Source: Flavobacteriales bacterium UBA1937 (GTDB taxonomy: Bacteria; Bacteroidota; Bacteroidia; Flavobacteriales; Weeksellaceae). Taken from it: DNA of 15,792 nucleotides. Each line of letters begins with the position of its first letter. The stretch's first letter is position 1. Made by a program: the position numbers and the translations under genes. The stretch lies in contig DDFD01000091.1 of assembly GCA_002337005.1 (NCBI GenBank), forward strand, positions 1 to 15,792. The letters are read 5' to 3'. The notes beneath the pieces were generated by a model that saw only the letters and a list, made by a program, of their open reading frames with translations, had not been told where the DNA came from and did no database searches. Below are positions 1 to 6,532 of the stretch, one piece after another.

Positions 1-2
1 GA

Positions 3-989
3 AATTACGGACTAAAAACTGGTGACACTGTAAAAGGAGTGGTAAGATTGCCGAAAGAAGGTGAAAAATACTTTTCTCTCCAAAAAGCCATCGAAGTGAA
101 CGGTAGAGACCTTGATTTTATAAAAGATAGAGTAGCTTTTGAATATCTTACGCCACTTTTTCCTCAAGAAAAATTTAATTTGGCAGGTAAGAATGCTACC
201 ATTTCTACCAGAATCGTAGATTTATTCACTCCTATTGGTAAAGGGCAACGTGCTATGATTGTAGCGCAGCCTAAAACGGGTAAAACAATGTTACTGAAGG
301 AAATTGCGAATTCTATTTCTGCCAACCATCCGGAAGCGTATATGATGATTCTTTTGATTGATGAAAGACCAGAAGAGGTAACGGATATGTCTAGAAGTGT
401 AAATGCAGAAGTTATAGCTTCTACATTTGACGAAAGTGCAGATAAACACGTTAAAGTTGCCAATTTGGTTTTAGCAAAAGCACAAAGAATGGTAGAATGC
501 GGTCATGATGTGGTAATTCTTTTAGACTCTATTACCAGACTAGCAAGAGCTTATAATACCGTAACACCAGCTTCTGGGAAAGTACTTTCTGGAGGTGTAG
601 ATGCTAATGCAATGCACAAACCGAAAAGATTTTTCGGAGCAGCCAGAAAAATTGAAAACGGTGGTTCATTAACCATTATTGCAACGGCTCTTATTGATAC
701 TGGCTCTAAAATGGACGAGGTAATCTTCGAAGAATTTAAAGGAACTGGTAATATGGAGCTTCAGTTGGATAGAAAAATATCTAACAAGCGTATTTTCCCT
801 GCGGTAGATTTGATAGCTTCTTCTACCAGAAGAGATGATTTACTTTTAGACGATACTACACAACAGAGAATGTGGATTTTACGTAAATATTTGGCTGATA
901 TGAATCCTCTAGAAGCAATGGAATTTGTACAAAAACAAATGCAAACCACCAGAAGCAACGAAGAGTTCTTGATGTCTATGAATAGATAA
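3..989 (+). CDS. rho: Transcription termination factor Rho, 3' part (5' end outside window)
   Basis: Rho is the hexameric RNA-dependent ATPase that translocates along nascent RNA and ends transcription. The reading frame is open to the left edge: codons before the GTG at 39 read NYGLKTGDTVKG, which continues the RNA-binding cold-shock-like domain, so 39 is not a start and the gene is cut by the window. Numbering residues from 39, the Walker A loop AQPKTGKT is at 76-83, the LIDERPEEV segment at 106-114, and Walker B VVILLD at 158-163, followed by DSITRLARAYN and the PASGKVLSGGVDAN loop that lines the central RNA channel. The C-terminus ends where E. coli Rho ends. Any long N-terminal insertion, as known in Bacteroidota Rho proteins, would lie outside the window. 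An intrinsic terminator follows. Identity is certain. Confidence 0.98.
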   Translation, partial: NYGLKTGDTVKGVVRLPKEGEKYFSLQKAIEVNGRDLDFIKDRVAFEYLTPLFPQEKFNLAGKNATISTRIVDLFTPIGKGQRAMIVAQPKTGKTMLLKEIANSISANHPEAYMMILLIDERPEEVTDMSRSVNAEVIASTFDESADKHVKVANLVLAKAQRMVECGHDVVILLDSITRLARAYNTVTPASGKVLSGGVDANAMHKPKRFFGAARKIENGGSLTIIATALIDTGSKMDEVIFEEFKGTGNMELQLDRKISNKRIFPAVDLIASSTRRDDLLLDDTTQQRMWILRKYLADMNPLEAMEFVQKQMQTTRSNEEFLMSMNR

Positions 990-1020
990 AAATGGGTAAC
1001 TATTGACAAAAAATAAAACT

Positions 1021-1050
1021 GAGAACGTGTAGCAATGCACGTTCTTTTTT
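1021..1050 (+). terminator. Intrinsic terminator after rho
   Basis: The stem GAACGTG (1023-1029) pairs with CACGTTC (1038-1044) over an 8-base loop, can be extended by an outer A-T pair, and is followed at once by six T. It sits 33 bases after the rho stop codon. Confidence 0.85.
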
Positions 1051-1138
1051 AATTTGATTTTATCAAATGTTTGGTTTTATCAATAATCGATATAAAATTT
1101 TTAAGATATAATGTAAGGAATTTGTTTTTTAGTTTTAT

Positions 1139-1146
1139 TATCTTTG
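1139..1146 (+). promoter_or_regulatory. Bacteroidota -7 promoter box of the superoxide dismutase gene
   Basis: TATCTTTG matches the Bacteroidota sigma-A -7 consensus TAnnTTTG exactly and ends 22 bases before the ATG. The nearest TTTG (1121-1124) is only 14 bases upstream, short for a -33 element, so only the -7 part is claimed. No SOD regulator site was recognised. Confidence 0.6.
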
Positions 1147-1168
1147 AACCAATAAAAAATTAGAAATT

Positions 1169-1765
1169 ATGTCATTCGAATTACCAAAATTAGGATATGC
1201 CTATGATGCTCTTGAGCCAATAATTGACGCAAGAACGATGGAAATACATCATACAAAACATCATCAGGCGTACGTAGATAATTTAAACAACGCTATTAAA
1301 GGTACAGAAAACGAAGGAAAAACCATCGAAGAAATCTGTAAAACTGCTGTTGATGTACCTGCAATTAGAAATAACGGTGGTGGCCATTACAACCACACTC
1401 TCTTCTGGGAAATTCTTACTCCAGGAGGAAGCAAAGAACCTTTAGGAAATGTAAAAGCTGCGCTAGAAACTTATGGTGGTTTTGAGAAATTTAAAGAAGA
1501 TTTTTCTAATGCGGCTAAGACCAGATTTGGTTCTGGTTGGGCTTGGCTTTGCAAAAAAGAAGATGGTAGCCTAGAGGTTTGTTCTACGCCTAACCAAGAT
1601 AATCCATTGATGCCAAATTCTGGTTGTGGAAACACACCCGTTTTAGGATTAGATGTTTGGGAGCACGCATACTACTTGCATTACCAAAACAGAAGACCAG
1701 ACTATGTGTCTGCGTTTTTCGAAGTTATCAATTGGGATAAAGTAGAAGAATTTTATAATAAATAA
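1169..1765 (+). CDS. sodA: Superoxide dismutase, Mn/Fe family (Mn-type signature)
   Basis: This cytoplasmic enzyme dismutates superoxide to oxygen and hydrogen peroxide. The 198 residues are the usual length and there is no signal peptide. Metal ligands by family alignment are H27 (in MEIHHTKHH), H76 (in GGHYNHTLFW), D162 and H166 (in LDVWEHAYYL). The second-shell glutamine is in the C-terminal half (Q143 in PNQDNPLM), the position used by Mn-dependent enzymes. Fe-type enzymes carry it in the middle segment, where this protein has glycines. I therefore favour Mn or cambialistic use; metal choice cannot be proved from sequence. The tail LHYQNRRPDYVSAFF is classic for the family. The gene is monocistronic, with its own -7 box and terminator. 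The start is preceded by an A-rich stretch with no Shine-Dalgarno site, normal for this phylum. Confidence 0.96.
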   Translation: MSFELPKLGYAYDALEPIIDARTMEIHHTKHHQAYVDNLNNAIKGTENEGKTIEEICKTAVDVPAIRNNGGGHYNHTLFWEILTPGGSKEPLGNVKAALETYGGFEKFKEDFSNAAKTRFGSGWAWLCKKEDGSLEVCSTPNQDNPLMPNSGCGNTPVLGLDVWEHAYYLHYQNRRPDYVSAFFEVINWDKVEEFYNK

Positions 1766-1777
1766 TTGGTAAACAAG

Positions 1778-1807
1778 AAGGTTCGGTGAAATTCCGAACC
1801 TTTTTTA
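1778..1807 (+). terminator. Intrinsic terminator after sodA
   Basis: GGTTCGG (1780-1786) pairs with CCGAACC (1794-1800) over a 7-base loop, can be extended by A-T pairs, and is followed by a run of T. It lies between convergent genes. Read on the minus strand the hairpin lacks a good T tract, so it mainly serves sodA. Confidence 0.88.
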
Positions 1808-1810
1808 TTT

Positions 1811-2233
1811 TTACCTTACCATATCTGCTCCACTTAATCCTTGCATTTTCAGGTTATATTTCCATTGTACATAGACGAATACTTGATAGAGTTTGTATTC
1901 AAACTTTAATCCATATTTTTCATTAGAATCATAATCTATAGATGATTCTATTATATTTCTGTATCTGCCAGACATGTAATAAGAGTTCCATTCGTTGACT
2001 AAAAAAATATTTCGGTTTTTTAGATAAGATTCAGAATACATATTCATGGGCCTAGCAATGGCATTCATAAAATAGTTAAAGTCTGTATCTAGCACTTCTA
2101 AATCCCATTCTCCGTCTTCATTTTTTTCTGGTTTTATTTCAGACTTTGTGATGTTGTCTTTAGCGGTAGAAGTTTGTGGTGTACAACTTATAGCAAAAAG
2201 AGCAATTGCGAAAAGAAAAACTATTTTTTTCAT
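1811..2233 (-). CDS. Small lipoprotein resembling the DUF6146 family
   Basis: This 140-residue protein has a lipoprotein signal peptide: MKK, a hydrophobic stretch, and the lipobox AISC with the lipid cysteine at residue 17. The next residues (TPQTST) are not acidic, so nothing marks it for surface export. A short polar linker follows, then a compact domain with aromatic-rich motifs: YSESYLKNRN and NEWN near residues 67-84, then SIDYDSNEKYG, and a C-terminal YQVFVYVQWKYN. From memory this motif order matches the flavobacterial DUF6146 family, whose function is unknown. The gene converges on sodA and lies 89 bases downstream of the EEP gene, separated from it by a terminator, so it is probably transcribed alone. 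No convincing -7/-33 pair was found for it. Confidence 0.75.
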   Translation of the reverse strand: MKKIVFLFAIALFAISCTPQTSTAKDNITKSEIKPEKNEDGEWDLEVLDTDFNYFMNAIARPMNMYSESYLKNRNIFLVNEWNSYYMSGRYRNIIESSIDYDSNEKYGLKFEYKLYQVFVYVQWKYNLKMQGLSGADMVR

Positions 2234-2274
2234 AATCAGAGATTTTGGTGGAGTAAAGTTAATTAAACTAAAGC

Positions 2275-2301
2275 AAAAACCGCTCCATAAGAAGCGGTTT
2301 T
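2275..2301 (-). terminator. Intrinsic terminator of the EEP gene (minus strand)
   Basis: On the minus strand AAAACCGCT (2301-2293) pairs with AGCGGTTTT (2284-2276) over an 8-base loop, and the descending arm runs into five T. It lies 22 bases beyond the stop codon of the gene at 2323-3528. Confidence 0.8.
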
Positions 2302-2322
2302 GTAATCAATATTTAGATGAGA

Positions 2323-3528
2323 TTATTTAGTGAATTCTTTTTGTAATACAATAAAAGCAGGGAAATGGTCACTATATCCTCCAGTAAATAAATCGCCTGC
2401 CCAAGAACGGAAAGGATATCCTTTGTATTGACCATCTGGAGTTATTAAATATGGCGGAGCGTACACTTCTGCTTTGAAAACTGAATAATTTTTGGTGAGT
2501 GTCTCAGAGATTGCATTTTTAGAAACAATAATTTGATCAAAAAGATTTGGTGCATCTCTGTAACCTAGTGACGCTACCCCTTGTTTAAACATCTTATACA
2601 TGTAGTTATAGTAAGGATATTCTTCTGAAAGTTCTTTTTTATCACCTACTGCGTGCAAATATTTTTTAAGACTTGGGCTTACAGGGTCATCATTATAATC
2701 TCCCATAGATATAAGAAGTCTATCTGGTTCTTCGGCTCTTATTTTGTCCATCTCTTCTCTTAATGCATTAGCCGCAAAATTACGTCTTGGTTGAGATGCT
2801 GCTTCACCCCCACTTCTAGATGGCCAGTGATTCATAAAAACGGCAATTTTTTCTCCGTCTAATAATCCTTTAACTACAAGAATATCACGGGTATAAGTTC
2901 TTTTTCCTTCGTCATCAAAAATCGGCAACTCTTTTTTGTATGAATCTGTAACCGTAAATCTTTTCTTCTGATAAATAATTCCTACATCTATACCTCTGGC
3001 ATCATAAGAATTATAATGCACAATTCCATAATCTCCTTTTATTAGAGCGGGTTGTTTTATAAGATCTTCTATTACTTGTCTATTTTCTACTTCTATAAGT
3101 CCTACAATAGCTGGTAATGTTCTAGTGTATGCAACTCCTAATTCAGAAATTACTTTAGATTCATTGGCTAATTTTTGTTTGTAAACTTTTGTGTTATAGT
3201 TTTTGGCACTTTTTGGGGTGAAATCATCTGCTAAATTTTGATGTCTGATTACTTTTTTGCCAATCAATAAATCATCACTCCATTGCCCTTTGTAATCTTC
3301 GGTTACTTCTAAAAATTTAAGAGAATCAATAGGAACACTTCTGTGGAATTTAGGATTGTTTTTTGGTAAAGTACCATCTATATAATCTGCCGATGGAATA
3401 GTGTCCCAAAGGTTTTCTACATTCAAAAAAGCTACAGTAGCTCTTTTTACTTGTACTTGTTGTTTGTCTTGGGCAAAACCAAAAGTAATTGCCAAAACTA
3501 AAGCGAAGAAACTTAGAAATTTTCTCAT
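2323..3528 (-). CDS. Secreted endonuclease/exonuclease/phosphatase (DNase I-like) family protein
   Basis: This 401-residue protein belongs to the EEP fold, metal-dependent enzymes that cut phosphodiester or phosphomonoester bonds in nucleic acids, phospholipids or inositol phosphates. Residues 1-20 form a signal peptide (cut near GFA/QD) without a lipobox, so it is periplasmic or secreted. The family motifs appear in order: FLNVENLWD (34-42), the Mg-binding glutamate in GLIEVEN (143-149), MNHWPSRSGG (232-241), MGDYNDDP (275-282) and the terminal SDHFP (386-390). All catalytic-type Asn, Glu, Asp and His residues are present, so it should be active. There is no C-terminal sorting domain. The gene is divergent from the TonB-receptor/DUF5689 operon, which suggests, without proving, that it prepares a phosphate-containing polymer for uptake. 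Substrate is undetermined; a phosphatase or sphingomyelinase-like activity remains possible. Confidence 0.88.
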   Translation of the reverse strand: MRKFLSFFALVLAITFGFAQDKQQVQVKRATVAFLNVENLWDTIPSADYIDGTLPKNNPKFHRSVPIDSLKFLEVTEDYKGQWSDDLLIGKKVIRHQNLADDFTPKSAKNYNTKVYKQKLANESKVISELGVAYTRTLPAIVGLIEVENRQVIEDLIKQPALIKGDYGIVHYNSYDARGIDVGIIYQKKRFTVTDSYKKELPIFDDEGKRTYTRDILVVKGLLDGEKIAVFMNHWPSRSGGEAASQPRRNFAANALREEMDKIRAEEPDRLLISMGDYNDDPVSPSLKKYLHAVGDKKELSEEYPYYNYMYKMFKQGVASLGYRDAPNLFDQIIVSKNAISETLTKNYSVFKAEVYAPPYLITPDGQYKGYPFRSWAGDLFTGGYSDHFPAFIVLQKEFTK

Positions 3529-3547
3529 TTTTTAAAATTGTGGGTTA

Positions 3548-3555
3548 CAAATTTA
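3548..3555 (-). promoter_or_regulatory. Bacteroidota -7 box of the EEP gene
   Basis: On the minus strand the bases read TAAATTTG, an exact TAnnTTTG match, ending 19 bases before the ATG at 3528. No matching -33 TTTG was seen. The same octamer occurs on the plus strand at 3741-3748 in front of the divergent operon. Confidence 0.5.
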
Positions 3556-3740
3556 ACTCTTTTTTGTGACACTTGGTTATAAATTTTATTAATGTATTAA
3601 AATGTTAATTAATAAATAATTAACCAAAAAAATGCCAATTCAATATTAGCTTTGCAATTATCTAAAAAAATCTGATAAAAATTACTGCTATTTTTTGTTG
3701 AAAAATATCTAAAAAAAGTTAAAGTATAAGAAATTTAGTA

Positions 3741-3748
3741 TAAATTTG
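3741..3748 (+). promoter_or_regulatory. Bacteroidota -7 box of the TonB-receptor/DUF5689 operon
   Basis: TAAATTTG fits TAnnTTTG exactly. Transcription would begin near 3754, giving a leader of about 43 bases that starts with the stem-loop at 3753-3772. The expected -33 site is poor. The rest of the 268-base divergent gap (3529-3740) is very AT-rich, with poly-A and poly-T runs and no other element I can name. Confidence 0.5.
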
Positions 3749-3752
3749 TAGG

Positions 3753-3772
3753 TTCAATAGTTGTCTATTGAA
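3753..3772 (+). promoter_or_regulatory. 5'-terminal stem-loop of the TonB-receptor transcript
   Basis: TTCAATAG (3753-3760) and CTATTGAA (3765-3772) form a perfect 8-bp stem with the tetraloop TTGT. It begins just after the predicted -7 box, so it would form at or next to the 5' end of the mRNA. As DNA it could equally be a dyad operator for a repressor. There is no T tract, so it is not a terminator. Confidence 0.45.
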
Positions 3773-3796
3773 TGAAGAAAAAAATAATTAACAATT

Positions 3797-6517
3797 ATGA
3801 TTAAGAAGCTATCAATTATCTCAGTTTTTGGGATACTTTCTTTCTCAGCGCTTCACGCACAAACTACGGTTTATGCTTACCTCAAAGATCTTGGTGGTAA
3901 ACCTGTAGAAAGTGCAGAGGTGGATTTGAAGGACTCATCAAATGATGTTACAGCAGATAAAATTGGATATTTCCAATTTGTAGATGTAAAACCAGGGCAT
4001 TATCAAATTACAATTTCAAAGCCAGGCTTTGATGACAAAATCATAGATTTTGATGTAATTGCCAATGAAAAAAGAAAAGATTTGGGAACTATTGTTTTAG
4101 CTCCAGCGTCTGACCATTCAGATGCAGGTGTTATTACGATTGATGATGTAGGAAATCAAGATGATGATAATAACGCACAACCTACTGTAGGACTATTGAG
4201 CTCTGGTAGAGATGCATTTGCTAATGTAGCTGCATTTGAACTAGGTGCATATTGGTTTAGACCAAGAGGTGTAGATAACCGTTATGAAGATGTACTTTTT
4301 AATGGGGTACCAATGTCTAAAAATGATGATGGTAGAATTGATTTTAGCAACTGGGGAGGTCTTAATGATGTGACCAGATATCCATTAGAAAATGTAGATA
4401 ACCTTAATCCTTCAGAATATACTTTTGGTAATTTAGGAGGAGTAGTTTATTATAATACCAGAGCTTCTTCTTACAGAAAGGGAGTTTCTTTAGCATATTC
4501 TCTTACCAATAGAAGTTACTACAATAGAGCAATGGCTACTTATAATTCAGGATTACTTAAAAATGGATGGGCATTCTCTTTTTCTGGCTCTAGAAGATGG
4601 GCAGATAGTGGTGTAATAGAAGGTACGTATCAAGATGCTTATGCTTATTTTGGTTCTATTGAAAAAAGATTGGGAGATAGACATTCAATTAATTTAACTG
4701 CATTCGGATCTCCTACTTATAGAGCTTCTAATAGTCCTAATACACAAGAAGCTTATGATATAATGGGTAAAAATTACAACTCTTATTGGGGATGGCAAGA
4801 CGGAGAAAAAAGAAATTCTAGAATTAGAAACGTTTTCGAACCGGTATTTCAATTAGCACATTATTGGAAAATGGGCAAAGTTTCTAATTTGAATACTACT
4901 GTTTCTTACCAACAAGGTAGCGATGCCAGAAGTAGATTAGATTGGTTCCACGCAGCAGATCCTAACCCTACTTATTATAGAAAATTACCAAGTTATGGCA
5001 TTTATACAGAAGATGAATTTAGAGATAGAGCACAAGTAGATTGGACTTCTCTTTATCAGGCTAATTATAATAACCTAGAAAATGGAGCAGTTTACTCTGT
5101 AGTAGAAGATGTAAATAAAGACAAAACCATCAATGTTATTTCGCATTTTGATACTAAATTAAGAGATAATTGGAAACTTAATGCTAACTTCAGTTATCAA
5201 AATTTAAAATCTGATAATTTTAGAAGAGTAAAAGATTTATTAGGGGCTAAATTTGCTAATAATTTAGATGCATTTGGTAATGATTTACCGTATGATATGG
5301 ATGCAGCAGATAGCAGAGTGTATGAAGGAGATAGAACTCAATATTCATATATCCTTAATAAAAACACGTATGGAATAAACTTATCTACTGAAATTGATTT
5401 ACCAAGATGGAATGTAGTAGCTTCTATTTTCTCTTCTCATTCAGAATCTTATAGAGAGGGACAGTTTAGAAACCATTTCTATGCAGATGGAAATCAATCA
5501 AAAGGTAAAAGTGGTCTTTATAATACTACTGATGCAGGTATGAAAGCAAAAGTAACTTATAAAATAGATGGTAAAAATTTCTTAGTTTATACAGGAGCAT
5601 TCTTTACACTAGCACCTACATTAAATGAGATTTTTGTAAATCCTAGAACTACAAATCTTATTACTCCTGAAATACAAAATATGCAGATTAATTCAAACGA
5701 ATTAAGCTATATTATAAGAGGTCAGGTTCTTAAATTAAGATTATCAGGTTACTATACAACCATTCAAAAAGCTACAGAATTTTCTAGATATTATTTTGAT
5801 ATATCTGGCGGAACTGCAGACGAAGGAAACGCTTTAGCAGCAGAAATTCTTACCAATTTAAACAAAACTTATAAAGGCTTAGAATTAGGAGCTGAAGTAA
5901 AAGTTACACCTACGCTTAGTGTTACAGCAGTAGGAAGTTATGGTGATTACAGAGTGGCTAATAACCCAAATGTAGCATCTTATGATGATGAACATGGTTA
6001 TAGAGGAAAAGAATTCTGGGGAACGGCTAATATAAAAGGATATAAAGTTGCAGGAACTCCACAAAAGGCAGCTTCTTTCGGTATTAGATATAACTCGCCA
6101 AAATATTGGTGGATTGGTGCTTCTGCAAATTACTTAGCGGATCAGTATTTAGACTTTACTGCACTTAATAAAACTGCAGTTCTATACACAGATCCAGCTA
6201 CAGGTGATAACTACGCAGGCGTTACTCCTGAATTAATTCAGCAAATTACTCAACAGAAAAAATTTGATAACCAATTTATGTTGAATGCCAACGTAGGGAA
6301 ATCATTTTTATTTGGCAAATACAGAATGGGAATTAGCTTTAGTGTAAGCAATATTCTTAACAATAGAAATTATGTTACAGGAGGTTTTGAACAAGGAAGA
6401 TTGGTAAACTTCCCTGAAGCTACAGCTGATGTCAATAGAACCACACCTTATTTTGGACCAAAACTTTGGTATGATAGAGGTAGAAACTATTTTGCAAACG
6501 TATATTTAAGATTTTAA
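3797..6517 (+). CDS. TonB-dependent outer-membrane receptor with N-terminal carboxypeptidase-regulatory-like domain
   Basis: This 906-residue outer-membrane transporter draws energy from TonB/ExbBD to import a ligand. The signal peptide is residues 1-21 (cut after ALHA). Residues 23-100 form a beta-sandwich CarboxypepD_reg-like domain, with the hallmark DKIGYFQFVDVKPGHYQITIS. A possible TonB box is VITIDD (112-117). The plug spans about 125-225, including GAYWFRPRGVDNRYEDVLFNG and the GNLGGVVYYNTR segment. The rest is a beta-barrel rich in alternating aromatic residues, ending in NVYLRF with a terminal Phe, as expected for BAM-dependent insertion. It lacks a SusD partner; the next gene, 15 bases downstream, encodes a DUF5689 surface-type lipoprotein that may take that place. 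Ligand unknown; the divergent EEP gene hints at nucleic acid or organic phosphate. Confidence 0.93.
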   Translation: MIKKLSIISVFGILSFSALHAQTTVYAYLKDLGGKPVESAEVDLKDSSNDVTADKIGYFQFVDVKPGHYQITISKPGFDDKIIDFDVIANEKRKDLGTIVLAPASDHSDAGVITIDDVGNQDDDNNAQPTVGLLSSGRDAFANVAAFELGAYWFRPRGVDNRYEDVLFNGVPMSKNDDGRIDFSNWGGLNDVTRYPLENVDNLNPSEYTFGNLGGVVYYNTRASSYRKGVSLAYSLTNRSYYNRAMATYNSGLLKNGWAFSFSGSRRWADSGVIEGTYQDAYAYFGSIEKRLGDRHSINLTAFGSPTYRASNSPNTQEAYDIMGKNYNSYWGWQDGEKRNSRIRNVFEPVFQLAHYWKMGKVSNLNTTVSYQQGSDARSRLDWFHAADPNPTYYRKLPSYGIYTEDEFRDRAQVDWTSLYQANYNNLENGAVYSVVEDVNKDKTINVISHFDTKLRDNWKLNANFSYQNLKSDNFRRVKDLLGAKFANNLDAFGNDLPYDMDAADSRVYEGDRTQYSYILNKNTYGINLSTEIDLPRWNVVASIFSSHSESYREGQFRNHFYADGNQSKGKSGLYNTTDAGMKAKVTYKIDGKNFLVYTGAFFTLAPTLNEIFVNPRTTNLITPEIQNMQINSNELSYIIRGQVLKLRLSGYYTTIQKATEFSRYYFDISGGTADEGNALAAEILTNLNKTYKGLELGAEVKVTPTLSVTAVGSYGDYRVANNPNVASYDDEHGYRGKEFWGTANIKGYKVAGTPQKAASFGIRYNSPKYWWIGASANYLADQYLDFTALNKTAVLYTDPATGDNYAGVTPELIQQITQQKKFDNQFMLNANVGKSFLFGKYRMGISFSVSNILNNRNYVTGGFEQGRLVNFPEATADVNRTTPYFGPKLWYDRGRNYFANVYLRF

Positions 6518-6532
6518 TTCTAAAAATAGATT

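Noticed and set aside
39..41. GTG at 39 as the start of rho
   Set aside because: The frame is open to the left edge and the upstream codons encode conserved Rho residues, so the gene is simply cut by the window.
2148..2330. Plus-strand 60-codon frame
   Set aside because: It overlaps the lipoprotein start on the other strand and the terminator hairpin, and has a mixed, basic composition without a signal.
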